Shown: positions 17,272 through 27,335, counted from the first letter of the stretch. The stretch is DNA of 64,000 nucleotides from Ensifer adhaerens (GCF_000697965.2 NZ_CP015880.1:2294001-2358000); one strand, 5' to 3'. Numbers and translations: made by a program. The notes: generated by a model not told the origin, from the letters alone.

Positions 17272-18819
17272 TCAGATCTGGCCGACGGCCTTCTCTGCAG
17301 CGGCGATCTCTGCCTGGCGGCGTGCCACTTCGTCACCGATCGGCGGGCCGCGGAAGCGGCGGCTCTCGAAGCCGAACCAGACAGCGCCGGTCAGCACCAG
17401 GAAGCCCACGGTGATGTAGAGTGCCCAGTCGTTCGGCGGCTGCACGCCGAGGATGAAGATCAGCACCATGGCGATGATCGAGAGCACCGCGAACAGCTTG
17501 AACATGCTCTCGCCGAGGTTCCACGGACCCATCTTGTCCCACTTCGAAGTGCCCCAGGCGAACAGGCCGAGGGTGATCGGGATCGCGAAGGAGAAGAACA
17601 GGAAGATGACCGTGCACGAAACGACGATGGTGTAGACCGGCGTCTCGCCGATCGAGACCAGCGACGAGCCCCAGACGAACAGGACCGACAGGATCGAGCC
17701 GATCCAGATCGCGGCAACCGGCGTGCGGTAGGTCGGGCTCACCTTGGCAAGCGCCTTGGAGGCCGGCAGGCCGCCGTCACGCGAAAACGCGAAGATCATG
17801 CGCGACACCGAGGTCACCGTTGCCAGGCCGCACAGCCACTGGCTGACGAGGATGGCGAGATAGAGGATGTCCTTGATGATGGGGTGCACCTGCGCATCCA
17901 TTGCCCAGAAGAACACGTTCCAGCCCTGCTTGGCGGCTTCGTCCATGTTCGGGATCATCAGCACGAACGAGCACAGCATGATATAGCCGAAAAGCGCCGA
18001 CCAGAGCACCGACGAGACCATGCCACGCGGCACCGAATGGGCGGCTTTGACCGTCTCTTCGGAGGTGTGCGCCGAAGCGTCATAGCCGGTGATCGTGTAG
18101 ATCGGCAGGAGCAGGCCGAGTAGGAACACCCAGGTGCCCGAGGTCTGAGGCCACACGTTGCCGCCGGCTTCACCGGAATAGTTGGAGAAGGTGAAGAGAC
18201 GGGCGATGTCGTAGCTGTCGGCTGCGACCAGGCACACGAGCGCCAGCAGGATCGACGTCGCGAAGATCAGGTAGCCCGAAAAGTCGGTGAGCTTGGCTGT
18301 CAGCCCGATGCCCATGTGGTTTACCAGCGCCTGCCCGCCGGTGATGATGGCCAGGAAGACGATGCGCGTCAGCGTCGTATCGGCGAGGCCGAAATAGGGC
18401 GTGCCGAAGGAACCCATGAAGAAATAATAGGTGCCGACGTTGATCGCACCGAGAACGGTGACGAGACCGAGCAGGTTGAACCATGCTGTCAGCCAGCCGG
18501 TGAAGCGGTTGCCGAGGATCGAACCCCAGTGATAGAGGCCACCCGCCGTTGGATAGGCCGAGCTGATCTGTGCCATGGCAACGGCGAAAACCAAGGAGAT
18601 GAAGCAGCCAAGCGGCCAACCGATGCCGATCGCGGCGCCCCCCGCGCCGGCGGTCGCCTGGGCGAGCGAGTTGATGCCGCCCGAAAGAATGCAGATGATC
18701 GAGAACGACACCGCGAAGTTCGAGAACTGGCTCATGCGCCGCTCGAGCTCCTGGGCATAGCCCATCGAGTGCAGGACGCTCATGTCCTGCTTTTTGTCTG
18801 AATCACTGTAGTCCGACAT
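17272..18819 (-). CDS. APC-superfamily amino-acid/amine permease
   Basis: This 515-residue integral membrane protein has about 12 predicted helices. The first conserved region is FSNFAVSFSIICILSGGINS (about residues 30-50), matching the APC family's substrate-binding helix 1 with a Gly-rich break. AYPTAGGLYHWGSILG (about 107) and TGYDASAHTSEET (about 252) are further signatures of the amino-acid/choline/GABA permease branch. The start at 18819 is preferred over an upstream frame extension. It is encoded between the hydrolase and the ligase on the same strand, so it probably imports the amine that the ligase glutamylates. A half-copy of the putative RpiR operator (GATTTCTTCA, 18832-18841) lies in its leader. 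Confidence 0.88.
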   Translation of the reverse strand: MSDYSDSDKKQDMSVLHSMGYAQELERRMSQFSNFAVSFSIICILSGGINSLAQATAGAGGAAIGIGWPLGCFISLVFAVAMAQISSAYPTAGGLYHWGSILGNRFTGWLTAWFNLLGLVTVLGAINVGTYYFFMGSFGTPYFGLADTTLTRIVFLAIITGGQALVNHMGIGLTAKLTDFSGYLIFATSILLALVCLVAADSYDIARLFTFSNYSGEAGGNVWPQTSGTWVFLLGLLLPIYTITGYDASAHTSEETVKAAHSVPRGMVSSVLWSALFGYIMLCSFVLMIPNMDEAAKQGWNVFFWAMDAQVHPIIKDILYLAILVSQWLCGLATVTSVSRMIFAFSRDGGLPASKALAKVSPTYRTPVAAIWIGSILSVLFVWGSSLVSIGETPVYTIVVSCTVIFLFFSFAIPITLGLFAWGTSKWDKMGPWNLGESMFKLFAVLSIIAMVLIFILGVQPPNDWALYITVGFLVLTGAVWFGFESRRFRGPPIGDEVARRQAEIAAAEKAVGQI

Positions 18820-18932
18820 TTTTCTTCCCCTGATTTCTTCAGACCACACCGCCCCATTGCGGCAGGGTCCCATCAACCACCTGCCCCGGTTGGCCGGAAC
18901 AGGACCGCGGCAACGCCGCTCCCCAGGGTCTT

Positions 18933-19715
18933 TTATTGTGCTGAAACAGCCGCAGCGCCTTTGCGCAGCAGCCCTTCCAGGTAATCGGCCATGACCCTTT
19001 GGCCGATGTCATTGCGAATGAGATCGTTGCGGATCTCGATCATCACATTCGGCAGTCCGTTGTGGACGCCATATTCGATCAGGCTATGGGTAACGCCGTC
19101 GGCCGGCCCATAGGGCTCGTTGCGCCGGATGTCGTAGGCAACCTGCCCCTTGGTGGCAGTCGCGAGCATATGGTCGGCAAGCCGGCTGTCGGCATCGTGA
19201 AGCACGCCGACTTCGACGGCGCGCGGCTTGCCGAAATAGACGGGCGTGAAACTGTGCATCGTCACGAGAACAGGCGGGCGTCCCGCGGCCTTGCGATCGG
19301 ATACGAACCGGGCGACGGCATCGTGGAACGGCCGATAGATCTCGTCGACCCGCGCCTGGCGCTCGTCGGCCGACATCGTCCGGTTTCCCGGGATCTCGTA
19401 GACCTCGCTGACAGCAGGCATCGCCGCGTCCGCTTCCGGCGGTCGGTTGCAGTCATAGGCAAGGCGGGAGAAGCGCTGGTAGATCAGGGACCCGTCGAGC
19501 TTTGTTGCGAGCAGCTTGGCAACCGCAAGCGCACCCGGGTCCCAGGCAATATGACTTTCGAGCGCCTGTTCGCTGAGGCCAAGCGTGCCCAGCCGTTCGG
19601 GAACGAGGCGCGAGGCATGCTCGCAGACGAGCACAATATCGCCTTTGCCTGCGGCGTTCTCGATCGCAACCGGATCGCCATCTGCTTCGGTCAAAAGTCG
19701 CGTCAACACCGGCAT
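18933..19715 (-). CDS. N-formylglutamate amidohydrolase-family hydrolase
   Basis: The protein has 260 residues. It shows the family's opening VLVCEHASRLVPERL (about residues 28-42, conserved Glu-His), SRLAYDCNRPPEA (about 83-95), VTMHSFTPVYFG with the second conserved His (about 149-160), and the C-terminal VMIEIRNDLI with an acidic ligand. The family are zinc hydrolases acting on N-acyl-glutamate or similar amides. It is divergent from the RpiR regulator and at the head of the permease/ligase group. In this context hydrolysis of a gamma-glutamyl amide (releasing glutamate and the oxidised amine product) is plausible but unproven. Histidine catabolism is not indicated here, as no other hut gene is adjacent. 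Confidence 0.88.
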   Translation of the reverse strand: MPVLTRLLTEADGDPVAIENAAGKGDIVLVCEHASRLVPERLGTLGLSEQALESHIAWDPGALAVAKLLATKLDGSLIYQRFSRLAYDCNRPPEADAAMPAVSEVYEIPGNRTMSADERQARVDEIYRPFHDAVARFVSDRKAAGRPPVLVTMHSFTPVYFGKPRAVEVGVLHDADSRLADHMLATATKGQVAYDIRRNEPYGPADGVTHSLIEYGVHNGLPNVMIEIRNDLIRNDIGQRVMADYLEGLLRKGAAAVSAQ

Positions 19716-19744
19716 CCCCTCTTGCCCCGTTAGACGTTCGTTAA

Positions 19745-19802
19745 TGAAAAGAATTCTTCAGAGGATGACGCATGTCAATCAAAATCTGAAACGATCTCTT
19801 CA
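19745..19802. promoter_or_regulatory. Two copies of a 16-bp palindrome, candidate RpiR operator
   Basis: The sites TGAAAAGAATTCTTCA (19745-19760) and TGAAACGATCTCTTCA (19787-19802) match at 13 of 16 positions and both have the form TGAA-N8-TTCA. Their starts are 42 bp apart, about four helical turns. They lie in the divergent promoter between the amidohydrolase and RpiR genes, which is the usual place for autoregulation. Confidence 0.55.
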
Positions 19803-19881
19803 AAATTGCGATTGACTCCAATTGTGACAGCGATGTTTAATCTGTCACAAACCGGCTTAAGATCGGTTCAGGGGAGACAAT

Positions 19882-20760
19882 TTGAGCAGCAAGGCGACGT
19901 CCACCACCGTGTCGGATGTGATCAACGCCCACTTCACCGTGCTGACCCGCGCGGAGAAGCAATTGGCAGAGACGCTTCTCGACAATTATCCCGTTTCGGG
20001 ACTCGGTTCGATCACCACGGTTGCCGAGAACGCCGGCGTTTCGACACCGACGGTCGCCCGCATGGTGCAGAAGCTCGGTTTCCGCGGTTTTCCGGATTTC
20101 CAGGCAAGGCTGCATCAGGAATTGGAAGCGACGATTTCCAATCCGATCACCAAGCACGACCGCTGGGCGGCCAATGCGCCCGGCACCCACACGCTCAACC
20201 GCTTTGCCGACGCGATCACCAGCAATCTGCGCGAGACGCTGACCCAGATCGAGCCGCAGGAATTCGACGAGGCGGCCGCGCTGATCGCCGACCGCAAGCG
20301 CAGCATCTATCTGCTCGGCGGCCGCATCACCCGCTCGCTCGCCGATTATCTCTTCACCCACCTTCAGGTCATTCGGCCGGGGGTCACCGAAATCGCCACC
20401 AATGCCAGCGCCTGGCCGCACTACGTGCTCGACATGCGCCAGGGCGACGTGCTGATTCTCTTCGACATCCGCCGCTACGAGCAGGAGATGGTGACGCTTG
20501 CCAAATCCGCCCGCGAGCGGGGTGTCGAGATCATCCTTTTTACCGATCGCTGGAGTTCGCCGGTCGCCAAGTCCGCCTCAAGGGTGTTTCGCTCGCAGAT
20601 CGAGGTGCCCTCGGCCTGGGACAGTTCCGTCGTCATCCTGTTCTTGATCGAGGCTCTGATCGAGGCCGTTCAGAGTTCGAACTGGGACGAAACCCGGGAT
20701 CGGATGAAGACGCTCGAGGGCCTGTTCGATTCCACCCGCATCTTTCGCAAACCGGTCTAG
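19882..20760 (+). CDS. MurR/RpiR-family transcriptional regulator
   Basis: The protein has 292 residues. The N-terminal HTH_6 domain (about residues 8-85) contains VLTRAEKQLAETLLDNYP and STPTVARMVQKLGFRGFPDFQ. The C-terminal SIS domain (about 130-265) contains SIYLLGGRITRSLADYL and VLILFDIRRYEQEM. The start is TTG, preceded by GGGGAG at good spacing. The SIS domain usually binds phosphosugars, but RpiR regulators of amine and amino-acid genes are also known. It stands between the minus-strand amine genes and the plus-strand ABC importer, so it may control both. Confidence 0.9.
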   Translation: MSSKATSTTVSDVINAHFTVLTRAEKQLAETLLDNYPVSGLGSITTVAENAGVSTPTVARMVQKLGFRGFPDFQARLHQELEATISNPITKHDRWAANAPGTHTLNRFADAITSNLRETLTQIEPQEFDEAAALIADRKRSIYLLGGRITRSLADYLFTHLQVIRPGVTEIATNASAWPHYVLDMRQGDVLILFDIRRYEQEMVTLAKSARERGVEIILFTDRWSSPVAKSASRVFRSQIEVPSAWDSSVVILFLIEALIEAVQSSNWDETRDRMKTLEGLFDSTRIFRKPV

Positions 20761-20964
20761 GAGAATTCGCCGACACGTTCACAGGATTTCATGCAGTTAT
20801 GCGACAGTGGCCCGCCGAAGCCAAAAAAGAAATGTTCTTCCAACGACATACGCGGCGCGAACGGATAAACCCCTGTCACATTACTTTCATCGCATCTCTT
20901 TAACAGCTTCGCCGAAATCGACTGAAACCCAACGAATTTGACTAAACCCATAAGGAGAACTCCA

Positions 20965-22071
20965 GTGATTTCAAAAACCCAACGCCTGCTTTCGCTCTCC
21001 ACCGCCATTTTCCTGGCGACGACGGCAATCGCCGCTGCCGAACCGAGCGCCGAGCTCATCGAAGCCGCCAAGAAGGAAGGCATGCTGACGACCGTCGCCC
21101 TGCCCCACGACTGGTGCGGCTACGGCGACGTCATCGCCTCCTTCAAGGCCAAGTATCCGGAAATCCAGGTCAACGAACTGAACCCGGACGCAGGCTCGGC
21201 CGACGAAGTCGAAGCCGTCAAGGCCAACAAGGACAACAAGGGCCCGCAGGCGCCTGACGTCGTCGACGTCGGTCTCGCCTTCGGCCCGCAGATGAAGGCC
21301 GAAGGCCTGCTGCAGCCCTACAAGGTCTCCACCTGGGACGAGATCCCGGACAGCGTCAAGGACGCCGAAGGCTACTGGTACGGCGACTACTACGGCGTCA
21401 TGTCCTTCCTCGTGAACAAGGACCTCGTCCAGAACGCACCGAAGGACTGGGCTGATCTGCTGAAGCCGGAATATGCCGGCCAGGTTGCTCTCGCCGGTGA
21501 CCCCCGCGCCTCGAACCAGGCGATCCTCGGCGTTCTCGCCGCTGGTCTCGCAAAGGGCGCAAAGTCCGGCAAGGAAGCCGGTGAAGCTGGTCTCGGCTAC
21601 TTCGCCGAACTGAACAAGGCCGGCAACTTCGTTCCGGTTATCGGCAAGTCGGGCACGCTCGCCCAGGGCTCGACCCCGATCGTCGTTGCCTGGGACTACA
21701 ACGCGCTCGGCTGGGCAAAGACCCTCAACGGCAACCCGCCGACCGAAGTCGTCGTTCCGGCCAGCGGCGTTCTCGCCGGCGTCTACGTTCAGGGCATCTC
21801 GGCCTACGCGCCGCACCCGAACGCAGCGAAGCTGTGGATGGAGCACCTCTACTCCGACGAAGGTCAGCTCGGCTGGCTCAAGGGCTTCTGCCACCCGACC
21901 CGCTTCAACGCCATGGTCAAGGCCGGCAAGGTTCCGCAGGAGCTGATCGACGCCCTGCCGCCGGCAGCCGCTTACGAGAAGGCCTACTTCCCGACGCTCG
22001 AAGAAGTCGACGCCAACAAGGCTGCCGTCACCGGCGGCTGGGATTCCGTCGTCGGCGCGAACGTTCAGTAA
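20965..22071 (+). CDS. ABC transporter substrate-binding protein (type II periplasmic)
   Basis: This 368-residue exported protein has a cleavable signal peptide (about residues 1-24, ending TAIAAA). The mature part follows the Fe3+/thiamine/phosphonate/polyamine-type SBP plan: LIEAAKKEGMLTTVALPHDWCGYGD, YYGVMSFLVNKDLV, DWADLLKPEYAGQVALAGDP and the late YEKAYFPTLEEVD. The GTG at 20965 is chosen because AAGGAG precedes it; an upstream TTG at 20938 is not supported. It is followed by a hairpin, two permeases and an ATPase. The ligand is unknown; its position beside the RpiR regulator and amine genes suggests an amine or amino-alcohol derivative. Confidence 0.9.
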   Translation: MISKTQRLLSLSTAIFLATTAIAAAEPSAELIEAAKKEGMLTTVALPHDWCGYGDVIASFKAKYPEIQVNELNPDAGSADEVEAVKANKDNKGPQAPDVVDVGLAFGPQMKAEGLLQPYKVSTWDEIPDSVKDAEGYWYGDYYGVMSFLVNKDLVQNAPKDWADLLKPEYAGQVALAGDPRASNQAILGVLAAGLAKGAKSGKEAGEAGLGYFAELNKAGNFVPVIGKSGTLAQGSTPIVVAWDYNALGWAKTLNGNPPTEVVVPASGVLAGVYVQGISAYAPHPNAAKLWMEHLYSDEGQLGWLKGFCHPTRFNAMVKAGKVPQELIDALPPAAAYEKAYFPTLEEVDANKAAVTGGWDSVVGANVQ

Positions 22072-22089
22072 GCCTTTCCACAGACATGT

Positions 22090-22117
22090 CGCCCCGACCG
22101 GTTTTCCGGTCGGGGCG
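22090..22117 (+). terminator. Hairpin between binding-protein and permease genes
   Basis: A perfect 12-bp stem (CGCCCCGACCGG / CCGGTCGGGGCG) closed by TTTT lies 18 bp after the binding-protein stop. There is no T tract. It probably works as a 3' stabiliser or partial terminator that raises binding-protein expression over the permeases. I see nothing else in 22118-22254. Confidence 0.65.
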
Positions 22118-22254
22118 CATAGGTTATTCGTAAGAAATTCAAGTCCTTGGAGCGAGATCTGGGAGCCGTGCGCGGCTTCGTCGGTTTCCCGCTTCTTGCT
22201 TGCAACAATCGATAACGCCCGCGTGGAAAACGCGGCTTCAGGGGCGCGAACGGA

Positions 22255-23136
22255 ATGTCATCTGCTAAACCCGACGCCAGCCCGCCGGCGCGTCGCCTAC
22301 CGCTTCACTGGCTGGGCATTCTTCCCTTTGCCGCCTTCGTGACGCTGTTCCTGCTTTTGCCGACGATGAAGATCGTGGTCGGCGCGTTTCAGACGCCCGA
22401 TGGCAGCTTCACGCTCGACAACATCCGCGGCCTGTTCACGCCCTCGATTCTGGCTGCCTACTGGATCTCCATCAAGATCAGCATCGCCTCGGCGCTTCTC
22501 GGCTGCCTGATCGGCTTTGCCATGGCGTCCGCCATCGTCTTCGGCGGCTTGCCGAAGGGGATCCGCGGACCGCTCCTGACCTTCTCCGGCGTCGCCTCCA
22601 ACTTCGCCGGCGTACCGCTCGCCTTTGCCTTTCTCGCGACGCTTGGACCTGTCGGCATCGTCACCGTCTTCCTGCGCTCGAACTTCGGGCTCGACCTCCG
22701 GATGCTCGGCTTCAACCTGCTGTCCTTCTGGGGGCTGACGGTCACCTATCTGTTCTTCCAGATCCCGCTGATGATCCTGATCATCACGCCGGCACTCGAC
22801 GGCCTGAAGCGCGAATGGCGCGAGGCCGCCGAGATCCTCGGCGCCACCGGCCTGCAATACTGGCGCATGGTCGCCTTCCCGATCCTGCTTCCGTCGCTGC
22901 TCGGCACGCTGGCGCTGCTTTTCGCCAATGCCTTCGGCGCCGTTGCGACCGCGATCGCACTCACCGGCTCGTCGCTCTCGATCGTGCCGATCCTGCTCTT
23001 TGCCCAGATCCGCGGCGACGTGCTCGGCAACCCGCATCTCGGTTACGCGCTCGCCTTCGGCATGATCGTCGTCACCGGTATCGCCAACGCGATCTACATC
23101 TGGCTGCGCAGCCGCAGCGAAAGGTGGCTGAAATGA
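22255..23136 (+). CDS. ABC transporter permease 1
   Basis: This 293-residue inner-membrane protein has six predicted helices. The EAA loop is readable as EWREAAEILGATGLQYWRMVAFPIL (its core about residues 194-207), the contact site for the ATPase. The N-terminal helix begins after about 20 residues (LGILPFAAFVTLFLLLP). The layout matches the spermidine/putrescine and Fe3+ permease group. It is part of the binding protein, permease, permease, ATPase operon. Its stop overlaps the ATG of the second permease (ATGA). Confidence 0.9.
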   Translation: MSSAKPDASPPARRLPLHWLGILPFAAFVTLFLLLPTMKIVVGAFQTPDGSFTLDNIRGLFTPSILAAYWISIKISIASALLGCLIGFAMASAIVFGGLPKGIRGPLLTFSGVASNFAGVPLAFAFLATLGPVGIVTVFLRSNFGLDLRMLGFNLLSFWGLTVTYLFFQIPLMILIITPALDGLKREWREAAEILGATGLQYWRMVAFPILLPSLLGTLALLFANAFGAVATAIALTGSSLSIVPILLFAQIRGDVLGNPHLGYALAFGMIVVTGIANAIYIWLRSRSERWLK

Positions 23137-23915
23137 AGAAGATCTGGGCCTGGGGAGCCCTCGTTTTCGGCCTCCTCTATTTCACCCTGCCGCTCATTGG
23201 CATGACCAACTTCTCCTTGAAGATGCGCCGCGGCGAATACTCCTTCGACGCTTACCAGAAGGTCTTCGCCGACCCGCGCTTCCAGGAGACCTTCACCTAT
23301 TCGGTGCTGCAGGCCTTGTTCACCATCCTCTTCGGTGTTCTGCTCGTCGTGCCGACAGCCTATTGGGTCCGCCTCAAGCTGCCGCGGCTGCGCCCCGTCA
23401 TCGAGTTCATAACGCTGCTGCCGCTGGTCATCCCAGCGATCGTCATCGTCTTCGGCTACATCCGGCTCTACAACACCTCGAGCTGGCTGCCGTTGACGGG
23501 CTCGCTCACCGGCACCAACATCCTCCTGATGTTCGGCTATGCGACGCTTGCGCTGCCCTACATGTACCGCGCGGTCGACACCGGCCTTCGCACCATCGAC
23601 GTCGCCACCTTGACCGAGGCCGCCCAAAGCCTCGGCGCCGGATGGACGACGATCCTTGCCAAGATCATTCTGCCGAACGTGCTCGTCGCCGTGCTCTCGG
23701 GCGCCTTCCTGACCTTTGCCATCGTCATCGGCGAGTTCACCATGGCTGCCTTGCTCAACCGCCCGGCTTTCGGCCCCTACATGCAGCTCCTGGGCGCCAA
23801 CCGCGCCTATGAACCGGCCGCACTCGCCGTCATTGCATTCGGCATCACCTGGGGCTGCCTCGGCCTCATCCAGCTCGTCTCGCGCTTTCAAAAAAGCGCG
23901 CCTCCTAAGGCCTGA
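23133..23915 (+). CDS. ABC transporter permease 2
   Basis: This 260-residue inner-membrane protein has six predicted helices and an EAA loop at LTEAAQSLGAGWTTILAKII (about residues 163-182). The ATG at 23133 overlaps the stop of permease 1 by 4 bp, implying translational coupling; the longer open frame upstream is a shadow of permease 1. It pairs with permease 1 to form the membrane channel for the importer fed by the binding protein at 20965. Confidence 0.9.
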   Translation: MKKIWAWGALVFGLLYFTLPLIGMTNFSLKMRRGEYSFDAYQKVFADPRFQETFTYSVLQALFTILFGVLLVVPTAYWVRLKLPRLRPVIEFITLLPLVIPAIVIVFGYIRLYNTSSWLPLTGSLTGTNILLMFGYATLALPYMYRAVDTGLRTIDVATLTEAAQSLGAGWTTILAKIILPNVLVAVLSGAFLTFAIVIGEFTMAALLNRPAFGPYMQLLGANRAYEPAALAVIAFGITWGCLGLIQLVSRFQKSAPPKA

Positions 23916-23926
23916 GGACCGCACCC

Positions 23927-24988
23927 ATGAGTTTCCTGTCACTCACCAGCATCAAGAAGTCCTTCGGCCCGGTTCACGTCGTGCACGATTTCAACATGGA
24001 CATCGAAAAGGGCGAGTTCGTCTCGTTCCTCGGGCCATCGGGCTGCGGCAAGACCACGGTCCTGCGCATGATCGCCGGCTTCGAAAGCCCGACCAGCGGC
24101 AAGATCGTCATCAACGGCCGCGACCAGAACTCGCTGAAGCCCAACCAGCGCAACATCGGCATGGTGTTCCAGGCCTATGCGCTGTTTCCCAACATGAACG
24201 TGCATGACAACGTCGCCTTCGGCCTCAAGGTCGCAGGTACAGACAAGTCGGAGATCGACGCGAGGGTGAAGCAGATGCTCGGGCTGATCAAGCTCGAGCA
24301 CCTGGCGGACCGCTTCCCCTACCAGCTCTCCGGTGGTCAGCAGCAGCGCGTTGCGCTTGCCCGCGCCATTGCGGTCAAGCCGCAGGTGCTGCTGCTCGAC
24401 GAGCCGCTGTCGGCGCTCGACGCCAAAATCCGCGTGTCGCTGCGCGAGGAAATCCGGCAGATCCAGCAACAGCTCGGCATCACCACCGTGTTCGTGACCC
24501 ATGACCAGGAAGAAGCGCTGTCGATCTCCGATCGCATCGTCGTCATGAATGCCGGCCGCGCCGACCAGATCGGCACCCCCTTCGAAATCTACAACACGCC
24601 GTCAACGCGTTTCGTCGCCTCCTTCGTCGGCACGCTCAGCATCATCGAAGGCAAGGTCGCGGACCCGGCCGCGGGTGCCGTCACGATCGGCAACCAGCAG
24701 ATCGCGCTGAAGGATCCGATTGCCGGCATGAAGGGCGGCGACAGCATATCGCTGGCGCTTCGTCCCGAAGCGGGCTCGATCGCCGAGGGCGCCACGGGCG
24801 ACACGTCGCTTGCCGGCGAGGTCGTCTCGACGAGCTTCCTCGGCTCGGTCATCCGCACGCGCCTTCGCGTCGGCGGCGACGTCATCTCCTTCGACATGTT
24901 CAACAATCCGGGTGTGGCCCCGCCGGTTTCCGGCGACAACGTCACGCTGCGCTTTGCCGCCAAGGACCTGCTGGTCATTCGGGAGTAG
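23927..24988 (+). CDS. ABC transporter ATP-binding protein (PotA/FbpC type)
   Basis: The protein has 353 residues. All ATPase motifs are intact: Walker A GPSGCGKTT (about residues 37-45), Q-loop MVFQAYALFP, signature LSGGQQQRVALARA (about 134), Walker B VLLLDEPLSALDAK and H-loop VTHDQEEA. A C-terminal TOBE domain (about 280-350) is present. It lies 11 bp after permease 2 and powers uptake through permeases 1 and 2. It is the last gene of this operon. Confidence 0.93.
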   Translation: MSFLSLTSIKKSFGPVHVVHDFNMDIEKGEFVSFLGPSGCGKTTVLRMIAGFESPTSGKIVINGRDQNSLKPNQRNIGMVFQAYALFPNMNVHDNVAFGLKVAGTDKSEIDARVKQMLGLIKLEHLADRFPYQLSGGQQQRVALARAIAVKPQVLLLDEPLSALDAKIRVSLREEIRQIQQQLGITTVFVTHDQEEALSISDRIVVMNAGRADQIGTPFEIYNTPSTRFVASFVGTLSIIEGKVADPAAGAVTIGNQQIALKDPIAGMKGGDSISLALRPEAGSIAEGATGDTSLAGEVVSTSFLGSVIRTRLRVGGDVISFDMFNNPGVAPPVSGDNVTLRFAAKDLLVIRE

Positions 24989-25107
24989 GCCGATTGACGC
25001 CATCGGAACGATTTCTTCCGATGGCTCCAAACACTGGAAAAATCTGTCGTGATTTCTGGCATTTTCGTCGCACCGTGCGTTTGACCGCGCGCGGTCGCGC
25101 TATATAG

Positions 25108-25827
<720 letters not shown>

Positions 25828-25852
25828 TCGGCGAGATGCGCTTGAGGTTGGC

Positions 25853-25945
25853 TCGCCCCTCATCCGCCCGGTGAAGGCTCGCCCCTCATCCGGCCTGCCG
25901 GCCACCTTCTCCCCGCCTGCGGGGAGAAGGCTAGCGTGAGGGGGC
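25853..25945. repeat. RIME-type rhizobial intergenic repeat
   Basis: The stretch contains CCCTCATCCGGCCTGCCGGC, then CACCTTCTCCCCGCCTGCGG and GGAGAAGG, the palindromic core known as the Rhizobium-specific intergenic mosaic element. A partial extra copy of the CCCCTCATCCG arm precedes it. It lies between ribH and the convergent ltrA-like gene; I see nothing else in this 224-bp gap. Confidence 0.8.
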
Positions 25946-26051
25946 AGCGGCAGGGGCGAACAGCGCCAAACGCTGCGCTTGAATCAACCTCTGAACCACC
26001 TGAATCGGCTCACCAGCTTGAGCCGGCAACGCGCTGTTTCGACTCGCAAAA

Positions 26052-27335
26052 TCAATGCGCAGCCTCGTTCTTGCGCAGGCTGCGATCCAGTGCCGCCACG
26101 CGGTGCCGGTGCCCCGCCACCTCGTAGCCGACGATGGTGACGACGGGCGCGAGCATCAGGATGATCAGGCACTTGGCCATGTCGAGCCCGGCCATGGCCG
26201 CGACCACTGACGCGGCCAGCACCACTGCCGTGCCCGCGAGCAGCCAGAGATGCAACCGCTCCACCTGCTGCATAAGATAGGCGTACATCGCATAGAGCAG
26301 CCCGATGTAGCACGCGACGGGCACCGCAACGGTCAGCACCGTTGCGACCGAGCCGATATGCGCCTTGTGCTCGATGTAATAGGCCGCCACATGCAGGCCG
26401 GCGCCAGTCGCCACGATCGAGGCGAAGATCGGCATGTGGCCGTAGCCCCAGACGAAGGAGCGTTTTTGACGGTGCCGGTGCAGGATCTCGGCGCTCGGCA
26501 GCAGAAAATAGATCCACCACATGCCGAAGGTGAGCCCCGTACCGGCGAGGCAGACGAGCGCGACATCGAGGTTCCAGCCCTGCCCTTCGACCACGGCGGA
26601 GATTGAGGCGACCGTGCCGACCACCCCTTCCCCAAGCGCGATGATCGCGAGCAGCCCGTAGCGCTCGGCGATGTGATGGGCATGCCAGGGCGTTCCGCCG
26701 TAGCGCATCTCGGCGACATAGGGGCCCAGCATCTCGATCGCCGTCAGCCCCACGACCATGACGAAGGTCACCAGCAGCGAGAAATCGAAGAAGATCAGAA
26801 CGACCCAGCCAAGCTGGGCGAGGCTGATTGCTTTGACATAGGCCATGCAGGCATCCCGTCGGGCCGGGTCCTGCCGGCTGGCGCGCAGCCATTGGAAGAG
26901 CATTGCCACCCGCATGACGACATAGCCGAGCACCATGATGCCGTTGTCGAGATGCTCACCCTTGTCGATCGATTCGAACATTGGCGGCAGGGCGATCGCA
27001 AGGATCAGCACGCCGACCATCTGCACCATGGTGACGATGCGGAATACCCAGTCGTCCGTGTCGTAGGCGGAGGCAAACCAGCTGAAATTGATCCAGGCCC
27101 AGCAGATGGAGAAGGTCGCAAGCGCGAAGCCGAAGAGGCCGGAAAAGAAGTGCCCTTCGGCCAGGAAATGAGCAAGCTGCGAAGCCGCCAGGCTAAAGGC
27201 GATGACGAAGGTCAGGTCGAACAAGAGTTCGAGCGTCGTCGCCGTCCTGTGATGTTCATGCGTGTCGCGACCGCTCATGCGCGCCACATGGTGGTGCGCG
27301 CTTTGATGCGGCTCGGTCGGGGTGGTTTCACTCAT
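26052..27335 (-). CDS. LtrA-family (low temperature requirement) membrane protein
   Basis: This 427-residue membrane protein has about ten predicted helices and a His-rich N-terminus (HQSAHHHVARMSGRDTHEHH). The family signature ATTLELLFDLTFVIAFSLAA (about residues 34-53) and the central ERYGLLAIIALGEGVVGTVA (about 215) are clear. LtrA was named for a Listeria cold-growth mutant, and its biochemical role is unknown. A start at 27335 gives a normal family length; an in-frame extension to 27398 has no support. The gene is convergent with ribH. Confidence 0.88.
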   Translation of the reverse strand: MSETTPTEPHQSAHHHVARMSGRDTHEHHRTATTLELLFDLTFVIAFSLAASQLAHFLAEGHFFSGLFGFALATFSICWAWINFSWFASAYDTDDWVFRIVTMVQMVGVLILAIALPPMFESIDKGEHLDNGIMVLGYVVMRVAMLFQWLRASRQDPARRDACMAYVKAISLAQLGWVVLIFFDFSLLVTFVMVVGLTAIEMLGPYVAEMRYGGTPWHAHHIAERYGLLAIIALGEGVVGTVASISAVVEGQGWNLDVALVCLAGTGLTFGMWWIYFLLPSAEILHRHRQKRSFVWGYGHMPIFASIVATGAGLHVAAYYIEHKAHIGSVATVLTVAVPVACYIGLLYAMYAYLMQQVERLHLWLLAGTAVVLAASVVAAMAGLDMAKCLIILMLAPVVTIVGYEVAGHRHRVAALDRSLRKNEAAH

